Assembly (NCBI GenBank): GCA_002279065.1 | Contig: NCKB01000005.1 | Coordinates: 124,001 to 188,000, forward strand | DNA from: Lysobacterales bacterium 15-68-25 | GTDB lineage: Bacteria > Pseudomonadota > Gammaproteobacteria > Xanthomonadales > Rhodanobacteraceae | Direction: 5' to 3' | Length of the DNA: 64,000 bases | Shown: one piece after another, positions 10,044 through 18,489 of the stretch | Position numbering within the stretch: the stretch's first letter is position 1 | Layout of the letters: the number at the start of each line of letters is the position of its first letter | Notes under the pieces: model-generated | Told to the model about the DNA's origin: nothing | Seen by the model: only the letters and a program-made list of their open reading frames with translations | Databases searched by the model: none | Made by a program: the position numbers and the translations under genes

Positions 10044-10415
10044 TCACGGCACCAGGTAGAAATCCAGCGGAATCAACTCCACCGCCCACTCGCCTTCCTC
10101 ACCAATCTGCGCGGCAGGGTGCATCGAGGCGATGCGCAGTGCCTCGTCCTGGTCGTCCGCCTCGATGATGAACAGGCCGCCGACCACTTCCTTCGATTCG
10201 ATGTAGGGCCCGTCGGTGATCTGGGTCTTGCCGGCGCGCGGGCGCAGGGTGCGCCAGGTTTCCAGGTCGCCGAGCGAGGCGGAGAGCAGCACCTTGCCGG
10301 TGGCGCGCATCTTTTCGTCGAGCGCCGGGCACTGGCTGACGATGGCTTTCACGGCCTCGGGCGACAGAGCGGCGAATTTCTCGGGGGTGAAGTAGGCCAG
10401 GCCGAGGTATTTCAT
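10044..10415 (-). CDS. YCII/DGPF-domain protein
   Basis: Cytosolic protein of 123 residues belonging to the YCII-related (DGPF) family. The family hallmark is DGPYIESKEVVGG (residues 68-80), followed by the usual FIIEADDQDEALRIASMHPAA. The start at 10415 is fixed by a good ribosome binding site (AAGGA, complement of about 10423-10427). Members often sit beside ECF sigma-factor genes and may be dimeric alpha-beta barrel enzymes or regulators; none is adjacent here, although an ECF sigma gene occurs 5 kb away. It is divergent from the amidase gene. Confidence 0.88.
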   Translation of the reverse strand: MKYLGLAYFTPEKFAALSPEAVKAIVSQCPALDEKMRATGKVLLSASLGDLETWRTLRPRAGKTQITDGPYIESKEVVGGLFIIEADDQDEALRIASMHPAAQIGEEGEWAVELIPLDFYLVP

Positions 10416-10738
10416 GGGAGATCCTTTTGGGGTGGTCTGTTCGTACGACGAACCGGAGGATCGGACATCGACACCGACCCGCGTGCGTGTTGTAGCGGAT
10501 CGCGGCTCGTGCGTCCGTTCCGGCTTGCGGGCCGCTGGCTGGCCAAGCTCATCCCGATGCAGCGTGAACCGGTCGCAAGAAGCTGCCGCGACCGGCCTCT
10601 TCACCTAAGTCGAGTTGTGCGCACGCCGGGGGCTCGTTCACAGTGGGATGTCGTTCCGATACGTTCGTAACGCCGGGGGCTGTGCCCTCACCGGATTCGT
10701 CAGCAACGCGCTCTCGCAGGGGCGCATCGGGGAGAACC
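10416..10738. other. 323-base divergent intergenic region between the YCII gene and the amidase gene
   Basis: It must contain promoters for both flanking genes, but no clear -35/-10 pair was recognised. Two features were seen: a 12-base direct repeat ACGCCGGGGGCT at 10623-10634 and 10670-10681, and a short inverted repeat TTCGT-ACG-ACGAA near 10440-10452 close to the YCII start. Open frames through this region lack start signals and are not supported as genes. Confidence 0.5.
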
Positions 10739-12547
10739 ATGAAGACTCGTCGCGATTTCCTGACCCAGGCGCCGCTTGGCCTGCTGGGTGCCGTGGTAGC
10801 AGGTGGCGCCATCGCCCAGACCGGTGACAACCCGACGCCGGCGACCCCGCCGCCCGGTTCGCCGGGCGCGTTCAACACCGCGCCGCCGGTGGGGCCGAAG
10901 CTCACCACGGCGACCTTCGCCGAGGCGGAAAAGCTGATGCAGGTGACGATGACCGAGGCGCAGCGCGAGATGGCGGTGGCCAACTGGCCGACCTCCATGG
11001 CCGCGCTGCTGGAGCGTCGCACCGGTCCGCGCAAGGTGGCGCTGGAAGAAGGGCTGGCGCCGGCCACCACGTGGTTCCCGGCCATGGGGCGCGCGCATGT
11101 TGGCCCCGCGCATGACCGCTTCGTGCCGTCGAAGGTGGCCGCGACGCCGCTGCCGGCGAAGGACGAGGACATCGCCTTCGCCTCGGTGGCCCAGCTCGGC
11201 GCCTGGATCCGTGCGCGCAAGCTCACCTCCACTCGATTGACCAAGATCTACCTCGAGCGCCTGAAGCGCTTCGATCCGCAGCTTCATTGCGTGATCACGC
11301 TGTGCGAGGAGCACGCGCTGAAGCAGGCCGCGCAGGCCGACAAGGAAATCGCTGCCGGCAAGTACCGCGGCCCGCTGCACGGTATCCCGTGGGGCGCCAA
11401 GGATCTGCTCGACACCGCCGGCATCGCCACCACCTACGGCGCGGAGCCGTTCAAGAATCGCGTGCCGAAGGACGATGGCGCGGTCACCCGCAAGCTCAAC
11501 GAAGCCGGTGCGGTGCTGGTGGCCAAGCTCAGCCTGGGCGCGCTGGCGCTCAACGACATCTGGTTCGGCGGCCAGACCATGAACCCGTGGCTGCCGCAGG
11601 AAGGTTCCTCCGGCTCCAGCGCCGGCCCGGCCTCGGCCACGGCGGCCGGCCTGGTGGCCTTCGCCATCGGCAGCGAAACCCAGGGCAGCATCATCAGCCC
11701 GTGCATGCGCTGCGGCACCACCGGCCTGCGCCCGACCTACGGCCGCGTGCCGCGCACCGGCGCCATGACGCTGTGCTGGACGATGGACAAGCTCGGTCCG
11801 ATCACCCGCTCGGTGGAAGACACGATGCTGGTGCTTCAGGCCATCCACGGCACCGACCCGGGCGACAGCGCCAGCGTGGCGGCGCACTTCGACTACGACG
11901 CGGGCGCTTCGATCAAGGGCCTGAAGGTCGGCTACTTCCCCGCCTGGATGAAGGAGGCGCCGGCCACCGACCTGGACCGCGCCGCGCTCGACCAGCTGCG
12001 CTCGCTCGGCCTGGTGCCGACCGAGGTGTCCTTGCCCGACTGGCCGTACGACGATCTCAACCTGCTGCTGTTCGCCGAGGCCGCCGCCGCCTTCGAGGAG
12101 CTGACGCTCTCGGGTGCCGCCGACCACATGAGCGAGCAGACGCCGGACGCGTGGCCGAACCTGTTCCGCGAGTCGCGATTCCTCTCCGCCGTGGACTTCG
12201 TGCAGGCCGACCGCCTGCGCCGCCGGGTGGCCAGGGAGATGGAGCGCGTGATGGGCGAGGTGGACCTGCTGCTGGTGCCCTCGCTGCGCGACGAGATGAT
12301 GGTGATCTCCAACATGACCGGCCAGCCGTCGCTGACCCTGCGCACCGGCTTCGTGGAAGTGAGCCAGGTGCGCAGCGACTGGGCGCCCGACCCGAAGCAC
12401 CCGCGGCCGACGCTCGCCAAGCCGCACCGCGTGCCCTACGGCGTCACCCTGATAGGCCGTTTGTTCGAGGAAGGAACGCTTGGCCGCGTCGGCCGCGCGC
12501 TGGAAGCGAAGGTGGCGGTGGCGGGTGATCGGCCGCCGGGGTTCTGA
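10739..12547 (+). CDS. Exported amidase-signature family hydrolase
   Basis: Amidase-signature enzyme, 602 residues from the ATG at 10739. The N-terminus MKTRRDFLTQAPLGLLGAVVAGG is a twin-arginine type signal (RRDFL) ending near AIAQ, so the enzyme is probably exported folded to the periplasm. The Ser-cisSer-Lys triad is visible: Lys in IPWGAKDLLD, and the Ser residues in GSSGSSAGPAS with the following FAIGSETQGSI. The family hydrolyses amides, including glutamine amide transfer in GatA and peptide amides; the extended N-terminal region (about 140 residues before the core) is unlike GatA. The substrate is unknown. A strong terminator follows directly. Confidence 0.9.
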   Translation: MKTRRDFLTQAPLGLLGAVVAGGAIAQTGDNPTPATPPPGSPGAFNTAPPVGPKLTTATFAEAEKLMQVTMTEAQREMAVANWPTSMAALLERRTGPRKVALEEGLAPATTWFPAMGRAHVGPAHDRFVPSKVAATPLPAKDEDIAFASVAQLGAWIRARKLTSTRLTKIYLERLKRFDPQLHCVITLCEEHALKQAAQADKEIAAGKYRGPLHGIPWGAKDLLDTAGIATTYGAEPFKNRVPKDDGAVTRKLNEAGAVLVAKLSLGALALNDIWFGGQTMNPWLPQEGSSGSSAGPASATAAGLVAFAIGSETQGSIISPCMRCGTTGLRPTYGRVPRTGAMTLCWTMDKLGPITRSVEDTMLVLQAIHGTDPGDSASVAAHFDYDAGASIKGLKVGYFPAWMKEAPATDLDRAALDQLRSLGLVPTEVSLPDWPYDDLNLLLFAEAAAAFEELTLSGAADHMSEQTPDAWPNLFRESRFLSAVDFVQADRLRRRVAREMERVMGEVDLLLVPSLRDEMMVISNMTGQPSLTLRTGFVEVSQVRSDWAPDPKHPRPTLAKPHRVPYGVTLIGRLFEEGTLGRVGRALEAKVAVAGDRPPGF

Positions 12548-12574
12548 TCCGTAGCGCTCGTCCGGTTGGCATCG

Positions 12575-12604
12575 AAAGCGTGCCGGGGCAACCCGGCACG
12601 CTTT
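12575..12604 (+). terminator. Rho-independent terminator after the amidase gene
   Basis: AAAGCGTGCCGGG (12575-12587) pairs perfectly with CCCGGCACGCTTT (12592-12604) over a GCAA tetraloop; TTTCTTG follows on the plus strand. It lies 28 bases after the amidase stop. Confidence 0.9.
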
Positions 12605-12664
12605 CTTGTGGCGGCCGACGCGCGGATGCGCCACGCTGCGCGTTGCATCTCCACTCGCCGCCTC

Positions 12665-13072
12665 ATGGCCACCGACGCAACCTTTCCTTACGCCGACGCA
12701 CTCGCCCGCCTCGATGCCGGCGACAGCTCCGGCCTGCCACCGGATCTCGTCGACACGCCGCCGAAGCGCGAGGCGCTGCATGCGCTGCTAAAAGCCGCCG
12801 AAGCCGTGCACCGCGCGGCGGTCGGCACGACGCAGGTGGCCGATGCGCTGCGTCGCGACCAGAAGTTCGTCCGCCCCGGACCGCCGTCGCCGCACCTGGT
12901 GCGCCTGCGCCAGCAGCAGGCGGCGGCGCGGCAGGCGACAAACCAGGCGAAGCAGGTGTTCATCGTGGCGGCGGATGCGTTGGTACGGGTGTTCGGGCTC
13001 GCCGTGCCGGCGCGGGTGGGCGTCGAGGCGTTGGCGCAGGCCTGGCTCCGCGGCGCGCTCGGGGCGAAGTGA
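12665..13072 (+). CDS. Hypothetical protein (135 aa)
   Basis: Cytosolic protein of 135 residues, starting MATDATFPYADAL; no recognised family. The middle is rich in Ala, Arg and Gln with a heptad-like pattern (LVRLRQQQAAARQATNQAKQ) that could form a helix or coiled coil, and the C-terminal third is moderately hydrophobic (VFIVAADALVRVFGLAVP). It starts 60 bases after the amidase terminator, so it has its own promoter or is not expressed with the amidase. Codon use is like its neighbours, which favours a real gene, but evidence is modest. Confidence 0.5.
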   Translation: MATDATFPYADALARLDAGDSSGLPPDLVDTPPKREALHALLKAAEAVHRAAVGTTQVADALRRDQKFVRPGPPSPHLVRLRQQQAAARQATNQAKQVFIVAADALVRVFGLAVPARVGVEALAQAWLRGALGAK

Positions 13073-13257
13073 TCGCACGAGCGGTCGTGCGGCCCGAGCT
13101 TGCCGGTGCCTGTGTCGTTCGTCCCATTGTCCGTGCCCAGTCCGCGGGTCTAGGTTCCGCAGGGAGCACGCTCGACGGCGGCTGGTTACGGCGATGGCCA
13201 TCGACCGCAAAAGCGTGCTCCGCGATATCGCGCCAGTCGGACGAGGAGGGAACAGCC

Positions 13258-13791
13258 ATGCAGGGACGTGTCACGCGAAGAGTGCTGGGGACGATGCTGG
13301 TTGCCCTCACGCTCACCGGCTGCATGAACGATGCGCGCCGCGAGATCGAGGCCGATCGCGTAAAGGCCCATGCCGAGCCCCTGGATCTGAATGGTCCCGA
13401 GGGCACGCCGGTGGCGCACATCGGCACCGATGGCAACCTGGTCGTGGGCGATAAGGCTGTCGCACTCGATGCCGCGCAGCAGGCGGCGACCCTGGCCTAC
13501 CGCGAGGCCGCCCTAAAGGTCGTCGACGTGTCCATGATCGGCGCCGAGAAATACGTCCGAACCGCCGTGCCGCGGTTCCTGTTCGACTCCGTGCTGCACA
13601 TGGGCACCGACGGCGGTGCGCGGAGCATGGAGAAGGGGGCGGAAAGGATGGTTCGTTCTCCAAGGTTCTGCGACGCACTGGACAACTTGCGCCAGAAGCA
13701 GGGTGCCATGGTGGCCGAAGTGCCCCAGCTCCGCGCCTATACCCGCGTGAAGGCTGCGGACGTCGAGGACTGCCGCAAGGGACGGCTCTAG
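13258..13791 (+). CDS. Putative lipoprotein of unknown function
   Basis: A 177-residue protein with a type II signal: basic start, hydrophobic core and lipobox LTGC (Cys about residue 22), so it should be a periplasmic or outer-membrane lipoprotein. The start is fixed by a strong AGGAGG at about 13241-13246. The mature part contains a short domain with VAHIGTDGNLVVGDKAVALD followed by a helical region. No catalytic motif is evident. It stands alone by spacing. Confidence 0.8.
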   Translation: MQGRVTRRVLGTMLVALTLTGCMNDARREIEADRVKAHAEPLDLNGPEGTPVAHIGTDGNLVVGDKAVALDAAQQAATLAYREAALKVVDVSMIGAEKYVRTAVPRFLFDSVLHMGTDGGARSMEKGAERMVRSPRFCDALDNLRQKQGAMVAEVPQLRAYTRVKAADVEDCRKGRL

Positions 13792-13976
13792 CGGGTCGCC
13801 CGGCCCCCGATAGACCGAGGGAGCAGGTGTGGCCGGGACACGATGCGTGCGAGGCGATGTCGATTTCCGCCTGCACCGTCCGTCGTTCCCCCGACAGGCG
13901 CAGAGTCGGATGCAGGACATCGCCTGTCGATGACCGGTCCGCATTGCCTCCCGCCACCCATCCCGTGGAATCACCC

Positions 13977-14630
13977 ATGACCATCACCATCACCGCTTTC
14001 GAACGCTCGCCCGACGGCGGCAAGGGCCTGGCGCGCGACACGCGCGTGCGCTGGGCGCTGGAGGAGGCCGGCCTGCCCTATGAGGTGCGCTACGTGTCGT
14101 TCCAGGCGATGAAGGAGCCGGCGCACCTGCGGCTGCATCCCTTCGGCCAGATTCCCACCTACGAGGAGGGCGATCTTGCCCTGTTCGAGACCGGGGCCAT
14201 CGTCTTCCACATCGCCGACCGGCATGCGGGCCTGTTGCCGGAGGACGCCGATGCGCGGGCACGCGCGATCATGTGGATGTTCGCCGCGCTCAGTTCCGTC
14301 GAGCCCTGCATCCTGGAGCTGGTCACCACCCGGTTCCAGGAGGGCGACAAGCCGTGGACGCCGGAGCGCCTGCCGTTGGTGATGGACCGCATCCGCCAGC
14401 GCCTATCCCTGCTCGCCACCCGTCTGGGCGACGCCGAGTGGCTGGACGGCGGGTTCAGCGCGGGTGACCTGATGATGGTCTCGGTGCTGCTGCGGACGCG
14501 GCCGTCCGGCATTCTGGACGAGTTCCCCAACCTCGCGGCGTATGTCGCGCGCGGCGAAGCGCGGCCGGCGTACCAGCGTGCGTTTGCCGCGCAACTGGCC
14601 GCGAACACCGGCACGACGCCGGCCGGCTGA
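13977..14630 (+). CDS. Glutathione S-transferase family protein
   Basis: Cytosolic GST, 217 residues. The N-terminal thioredoxin-like domain (about 1-80) has RWALEEAGLPYEVRYVSF, FGQIPTYEEGDLALFETGAI, where the cis-Pro and the ETGAI (glutathione gamma-glutamyl binding) motif are clear. The C-terminal all-helical domain has WLDGGFSAGDLMMVSVL, the usual N-capping/hydrophobic-staple region. The ATG at 13977 gives the family's length; longer in-frame extensions upstream are unlikely. A 9-bp inverted repeat (14617-14640) spans the stop codon. Confidence 0.9.
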   Translation: MTITITAFERSPDGGKGLARDTRVRWALEEAGLPYEVRYVSFQAMKEPAHLRLHPFGQIPTYEEGDLALFETGAIVFHIADRHAGLLPEDADARARAIMWMFAALSSVEPCILELVTTRFQEGDKPWTPERLPLVMDRIRQRLSLLATRLGDAEWLDGGFSAGDLMMVSVLLRTRPSGILDEFPNLAAYVARGEARPAYQRAFAAQLAANTGTTPAG

Positions 14631-14771
14631 TCGGCCGGCGGGCGCTCGCGTCCGGTGACGATCGGCACTGGGGTCCGGCTTGCACGACCGCGATGATCCT
14701 CGTGACCCCGGTCACCCGCAGGTGGATCGGGGCGTGGCCGGACATTTCCTGCCGTAGGCCTTGGAGGGGAC

Positions 14772-15323
14772 ATGGACGACCGATCGTTCTCGCGCGTGCG
14801 CCTCGTCGGGACGGCATGCGTCGCCGCCGCCGAGTGGGCTTTCCTCGCCTGGCAGCACGCCCACGGCGGCGTGTCCAGCCATCACTTCCTCGATCGCGCC
14901 GACATGCCGGCCATCTCCAACGGATGGGGCGCGCTGGTGTTGCCGGGCATGGCGTGGTTCCTGCTGGGGCGCGTGCAGCGGCGTGTCGCATCGCACGGCG
15001 GCGCGTCGACCCGCGGTGCCGCTGTCGGCTTCCTCGGCGCCTTGTGTTTCGGCGTGCTGCTGTCGGTGTTCTTCACGCGCGGCGACGATCAGGTGACGGG
15101 CACGATGTTCGAATCGCTGTTCCTGGTCGCGCTGGTGGTTCCGATCTACCGGGCCGAATACCTGCTGGGCTTCGTGCTGGGCATGGGCTACACCTTCGGC
15201 GGCGTGTTGCCCGGCGTGGTCAGTTCGGTCCTCGCGCCGGTCCTGTGGGTGATCCATCGCTACCTCCGGACCGGGCTGCTGTTCCTCGGGCGCCGGCTGG
15301 TCGGGCGGGCGAGCCGCGCCTGA
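14772..15323 (+). CDS. Hypothetical integral membrane protein (183 aa)
   Basis: Inner-membrane protein with an estimated four hydrophobic segments (about residues 10-28, 50-65, 83-100 and 115-160). The start at 14772 follows GGAGGGG at about 14762. The first loop carries HAHGG and SSHHFLDR, with several His residues. It resembles no family I can name; similar small proteins with SSHHFL(D/N)R motifs occur as uncharacterised membrane proteins. It is convergent with the anti-sigma gene 48 bases away. Confidence 0.7.
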   Translation: MDDRSFSRVRLVGTACVAAAEWAFLAWQHAHGGVSSHHFLDRADMPAISNGWGALVLPGMAWFLLGRVQRRVASHGGASTRGAAVGFLGALCFGVLLSVFFTRGDDQVTGTMFESLFLVALVVPIYRAEYLLGFVLGMGYTFGGVLPGVVSSVLAPVLWVIHRYLRTGLLFLGRRLVGRASRA

Positions 15324-15371
15324 GATTGCCAGTCTCGCTGGCGCCTGGACTGGGCGTCGGGTGGCGGCGCC

Positions 15372-15818
15372 TCAGCCTAGCCGCCGCCGCAGCAGTTCGG
15401 CGCCCTGCGAGGCCCCCAGGCAGGCCAGCAGCGCCAGTACCCAAGGGTTCGCCGCCACCGACCAGGCGGCCGGGTCGGCACGGAACCAGCTGCCGCCCTC
15501 CAGCAGGGCGACGACGAGGCCGGCGATCACTAGTGCGGCGAGCAGCAGGCGGGTGAGCTGCTTTTCCAGGCCCGTGTCCGGTGTGCCCGCGGCGGTGGGC
15601 ACCGGGCCGGCCCGGGCGGCGAGCCGTTCGGCGAAGTCGGCGTCCAGGCCGATGGCGTCGTCGGCGCGCACGGCCGCGTCGATCCGGCGGTAGGCCGCCT
15701 CGCGCGCGTCGGCGGGGGCGCGGCCCTCGCGCGCGGCATGCAGCGCCGCTTCCTGCGCCTGCCACTCGCGGGCGGCGGCAGGCTGTTCGAAGAAATCGAT
15801 GTCGCGATGCTTGCTCAT
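15372..15818 (-). CDS. Putative membrane anti-sigma factor or sigma-linked membrane protein
   Basis: A 148-residue protein with a cytosolic, charged N-terminal half (about 1-85) and a hydrophobic C-terminal half with one or two membrane segments (LLLAALVIAGLVVALLEGG and NPWVLALLACLGAS). Its ATG overlaps the stop of the ECF sigma gene by four bases (15815-15818), the usual arrangement of an anti-sigma factor. It lacks a ZAS His/Cys motif, so the identification rests on context and topology. Confidence 0.65.
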   Translation of the reverse strand: MSKHRDIDFFEQPAAAREWQAQEAALHAAREGRAPADAREAAYRRIDAAVRADDAIGLDADFAERLAARAGPVPTAAGTPDTGLEKQLTRLLLAALVIAGLVVALLEGGSWFRADPAAWSVAANPWVLALLACLGASQGAELLRRRLG

Positions 15819-16408
15819 GACGGAACTCCCAACCGGGTTTCCAGCGTCTCGCGCAGTTTCAGGCGCGTGCGGAACAGGTGGCTCTTGATGGTACCGGCGG
15901 CCAGGCCGGTGACCTGGGCGATCTCGGGAATGCTCAGCTCGTCCAGATGGTAGAGCGTCAGCACGGTGCGTGGCAGCGGGGGCAGGGTGTCGATGGCGGC
16001 CAGCAGGTGGCCGTGCATCTCCTCGTCGGCGCAGTCGGCTTCCAGGTCGCGGCCGTCGCCGATGGAGTCCAGCAGCGAGAGGTCGTCGTCCTCGCCCAGC
16101 ACGTTGTCGACGATGGCGATGCGCTTGCGCTCCAGGTGGCGCAGGGCGACGGTGTAGGCGACCCGGCCGATCCAGGACTTCAGCGCGCTCTCGTGACGGT
16201 ACTGGTGCAGGTGCTGGTGCACCTTGAGGAAGGTGTCCTGGCACAGCTCGCGGGCGTCCTCCGGGTTGCGCACCATGCGCTGGACGATGTGCCAGCACAG
16301 CCCCTGGTACTCGCGCACCAGGCGCGTGAACGCTCCCGGTGCGTTGGCCAGCACGGCTTGCACCAGGGCGCGGTCGTCGCTGCGCGGGTCGGCGGGGGCT
16401 TCGGTCAT
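15815..16408 (-). CDS. ECF-type RNA polymerase sigma factor
   Basis: Sigma-70 family ECF factor, 197 residues. Region 2 spans about 25-95 (FTRLVREYQGLCWHIVQRMVRNPEDARELCQDTFLKVHQHL then SWIGRVAYTVALRHLERKR), and region 4 about 135-190 (LPPLPRTVLTLYHLDELSIPEIAQVTGLAAGTIKSHLFRTRLKLRE). It redirects RNA polymerase to a small regulon, here probably controlled by the coupled downstream membrane protein. The upstream region holds a long inverted repeat (16423-16475). Confidence 0.93.
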   Translation of the reverse strand: MTEAPADPRSDDRALVQAVLANAPGAFTRLVREYQGLCWHIVQRMVRNPEDARELCQDTFLKVHQHLHQYRHESALKSWIGRVAYTVALRHLERKRIAIVDNVLGEDDDLSLLDSIGDGRDLEADCADEEMHGHLLAAIDTLPPLPRTVLTLYHLDELSIPEIAQVTGLAAGTIKSHLFRTRLKLRETLETRLGVPS

Positions 16409-16422
16409 GGCACGCTAGCTTT

Positions 16423-16475
16423 CATGCCGGCAGGGATACGTGCATGTGCCGGACGGTTGCATCCCTTCCGGCATG
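16423..16475. promoter_or_regulatory. 15-bp near-perfect inverted repeat in the divergent region of the ECF sigma gene
   Basis: CATGCCGGCAGGGAT (16423-16437) is the reverse complement of ATCCCTTCCGGCATG (16461-16475) except for one position, with a 23-base spacer. It begins 15 bases upstream of the sigma gene start on the minus strand. It could be a leader hairpin, a regulator binding site, or a fossil repeat. Confidence 0.5.
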
Positions 16476-16568
16476 CATGACTTCCGACAGGGGGTGCTCC
16501 CGGCCTGCAACCGCCGCCGGGATGCCCGTATCTATGGCCCCGTCACCCAACCACCGCTGGAGCACCCC

Positions 16569-16895
16569 ATGATCGACGGCAATCTGATCCCCATCGTCCT
16601 GTTCCTCTGCATCACCTACGCCATCAAGTCAGTCATCGACGCCCGCTTCCGCCAGAAGATGGTCGGCGTGGGCGGCTCGGAAGAGCTGATCCGCTCGATC
16701 CTGCAGGGGGAGGAGGTGCGCCGCCGCCACGCCTCGCTGCGCTGGGGCATCATCCTGGTCGCGCTGGCCGCCGGCTTCGCCTTCATCCAGCAGTCCGACT
16801 GGCATGAGCTCACCCCCGGCATGATCGCCGTGCTCGCCGGCGCCACCGGCCTCGGCAACCTCGTGTACTTCGCGATCGCCCGCAAGCTGAGCTGA
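16569..16895 (+). CDS. Small membrane protein (DUF6249-like)
   Basis: A 108-residue inner-membrane protein with an N-terminal hydrophobic segment (IPIVLFLCITYAIKSVID), a charged central loop (SEELIRSILQGEEVRRRHASLR) and two further hydrophobic segments. This layout matches the small DUF6249-type proteins that are often found next to ECF sigma genes; the family name is tentative. It is divergent from the ECF sigma gene and has a GGAG ribosome binding site at about 16559. Confidence 0.65.
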   Translation: MIDGNLIPIVLFLCITYAIKSVIDARFRQKMVGVGGSEELIRSILQGEEVRRRHASLRWGIILVALAAGFAFIQQSDWHELTPGMIAVLAGATGLGNLVYFAIARKLS

Positions 16896-17046
16896 TCGCC
16901 CGCCCGCGGCCGCGTCCTGCGGCTTAAGGGCACCCGCGCCGGCGCACGCTCCGCCGCCGGCGCCGCTCCTCCCCCTGTCCCTGCGCATCGAGTGCCGCGT
17001 GAACGCGGCGCCGCGGAGCCGTGCGCGCCCGTCGTGGAGAATCCCC

Positions 17047-17385
17047 ATGTCCAAGACCCTGATCGCCTTGCTCGTCGCCCTGCCGTTCGCTGCGCCGGTC
17101 GCCGCCACCCAGTACCTGCGCGTGGTCAACGCGACCTCCTCGCCCATCGTCGCGGTGGAGGCCGCGCCGGTCGGCTCCTCCGACTGGGCCCAGCTGTCGC
17201 TGGCCGACCGCCCGCTGGCGCAGGGCCGCCAGTTGGGCGTGGCCGTGCACGGCGTGTACCGCTGCCGCTACGACGTTCACGTGATCCATGCCGACGGCAG
17301 CGAGACGTTGTCGCGCGGTTTCAACCTGTGCCGACGGCTGCGTTCCGGCGCCCCGACGCTGACCGTCCGCGCCGACGAGGCCTGA
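17047..17385 (+). CDS. Small secreted hypothetical protein (112 aa)
   Basis: A 112-residue protein with a clear signal peptide (MSKTLIALLVALPFAAPVAA, cleavage near residue 20). The mature 90-residue domain is probably all-beta (YLRVVNATSSPIVAVEAAPVG) and has two Cys residues (RCRYD and LCRR) that could form one disulfide. It resembles small periplasmic proteins of unknown function. Start supported by GGAGA at about 17035-17039. A hairpin follows at 17403-17431. Confidence 0.7.
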   Translation: MSKTLIALLVALPFAAPVAATQYLRVVNATSSPIVAVEAAPVGSSDWAQLSLADRPLAQGRQLGVAVHGVYRCRYDVHVIHADGSETLSRGFNLCRRLRSGAPTLTVRADEA

Positions 17386-17402
17386 TGTCCTGATCACGCC
17401 CC

Positions 17403-17431
17403 GCCACGCCGCAACTGATCCGCGGCGTGGC
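17403..17431 (+). other. 10-bp perfect hairpin after the small secreted protein gene
   Basis: GCCACGCCGC (17403-17412) pairs perfectly with GCGGCGTGGC (17422-17431) over nine bases. It lies 17 bases after the stop codon at 17385. No T-run follows, so it may be a degenerate terminator or an mRNA 3' stabiliser. Confidence 0.5.
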
Positions 17432-17569
17432 GACGCAGGCGGCCGGCCGATGCGTGGCCCTTGTGATCGCGGCGCCTTGTGCGGTGCCGGTTGCGGGCAC
17501 CCGGCGGTTGCCTTCGCCGGGTCGCATCGCAGCATGCGGCGGGGGACGGGCCCGGATTATGATCGGCGG

Positions 17570-18124
17570 ATGATCATGCGTTCCTCCCCTGTCCTTGCCT
17601 TCCGCACCGCCACGGCGGCGGACATCCCGGCCGTGGTGGCCCTGGTCGAATCGGCTTACCGCGGCGAGTCCGGCCTGCGCGGCTGGACCACCGAAACCCA
17701 TCTGCTCGACGGCCAGCGCACCGATGCGCAGGACGTCGGCGACGCGATCGCCCGTCCTGACAGTCTCGTGCTGCTGGCCGAGCTCGACGGTGCGCTGGTG
17801 TCCTGCTGCCACCTGGAGAAGCAGGACGGCGCAGCCTACTTCGGCATGTTCGCGGTCGATCCCTCGCGGCAGACCGGCGGTATCGGCAAGCAGGTGATCG
17901 CCGAGGCCGAGCGCGTGGCGCGCGCGCGCTGGGGCGTGGACCGCATGCGCATGACGGTGATCGTGCAGCGCGAGGAACTGATCGCCTTCTACGAGCGCCG
18001 CGGCTACGTGCGCACCGGGCAGAGCAAGCCGTTCCCGTACGGCGACGAGCGCTTCGGCATCCCGCGCCGCGACGACCTGCGCTTCGAGGTGCTGGAAAAG
18101 CCGCTGGCCGAGGTGCTCGCATGA
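17570..18124 (+). CDS. GNAT-family N-acetyltransferase
   Basis: Acetyl-CoA-dependent N-acetyltransferase, 184 residues from the ATG at 17570 (a second ATG is two codons on). The GNAT core is clear: FRTATAADIPAVVALVESAY at the N-terminus, YFGMFAVDPSRQTGGIGKQVI as motif A with the Q/R-x-x-G-x-G/A-type loop (RQTGGIG), and AFYERRGYVRTG as motif B. The substrate is unknown. Its stop overlaps the start of the Rieske gene (ATGA, 18121-18124), indicating a two-gene translationally coupled operon. Confidence 0.88.
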   Translation: MIMRSSPVLAFRTATAADIPAVVALVESAYRGESGLRGWTTETHLLDGQRTDAQDVGDAIARPDSLVLLAELDGALVSCCHLEKQDGAAYFGMFAVDPSRQTGGIGKQVIAEAERVARARWGVDRMRMTVIVQREELIAFYERRGYVRTGQSKPFPYGDERFGIPRRDDLRFEVLEKPLAEVLA

Positions 18125-18444
18125 GCGGCCCGGCCGGCTGGGTGAAGGTGGGCACCCGCAGCGAGATCCTGCCCGGCGAGTACCGTATTGCCTGGGACGG
18201 CGACACCGCGATCGCGGTCTACAACATCGACGGCGACCTCTACGCCATCGAGGACGTGTGCACCCACGACGGCGCCGAACTGGCCGGCGGCGAGGTGCAT
18301 GGTTTCGAGGTGGAATGCGTGCGCCACGGCGCGCGCTTCGACCTGCGTACCGGCGCGGTGACCTGCCCGCCGGCGTACGAGCCGGTCGCCACCTTCCCGG
18401 TGCGCGAGGAGGACGGCTTCATCTGGACGCGCGACGACCGCTGA
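18121..18444 (+). CDS. Rieske [2Fe-2S] ferredoxin-type protein
   Basis: Small soluble Rieske protein, 107 residues. The cluster ligands are C47 and H49 (VCTHDGA) and C66 and H69 (ECVRHGARFD), that is CxH-x16-CxxH. The length and the TRSEILPGEYR start match dioxygenase-type Rieske ferredoxins (BphF/NirD-like) that pass electrons to an oxygenase or reductase. No oxygenase or reductase is adjacent; the only partner in the operon is the GNAT gene, so its redox partner is unknown. Confidence 0.92.
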   Translation: MSGPAGWVKVGTRSEILPGEYRIAWDGDTAIAVYNIDGDLYAIEDVCTHDGAELAGGEVHGFEVECVRHGARFDLRTGAVTCPPAYEPVATFPVREEDGFIWTRDDR

Positions 18445-18489
18445 TCGCGGGCGGCGGGGGCCGCGTCATCCGAGGGGAAAGGGGAGTCC

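Noticed and set aside
10700-12781. Minus-strand open frame of 693 codons over the amidase gene
   Set aside because: Antisense shadow of the amidase gene; composition is low-complexity.
14617-14640. 9-bp inverted repeat CGCCGGCCG/CGGCCGGCG over the GST stop codon
   Set aside because: No T-run and the region is GC-rich; could be chance.
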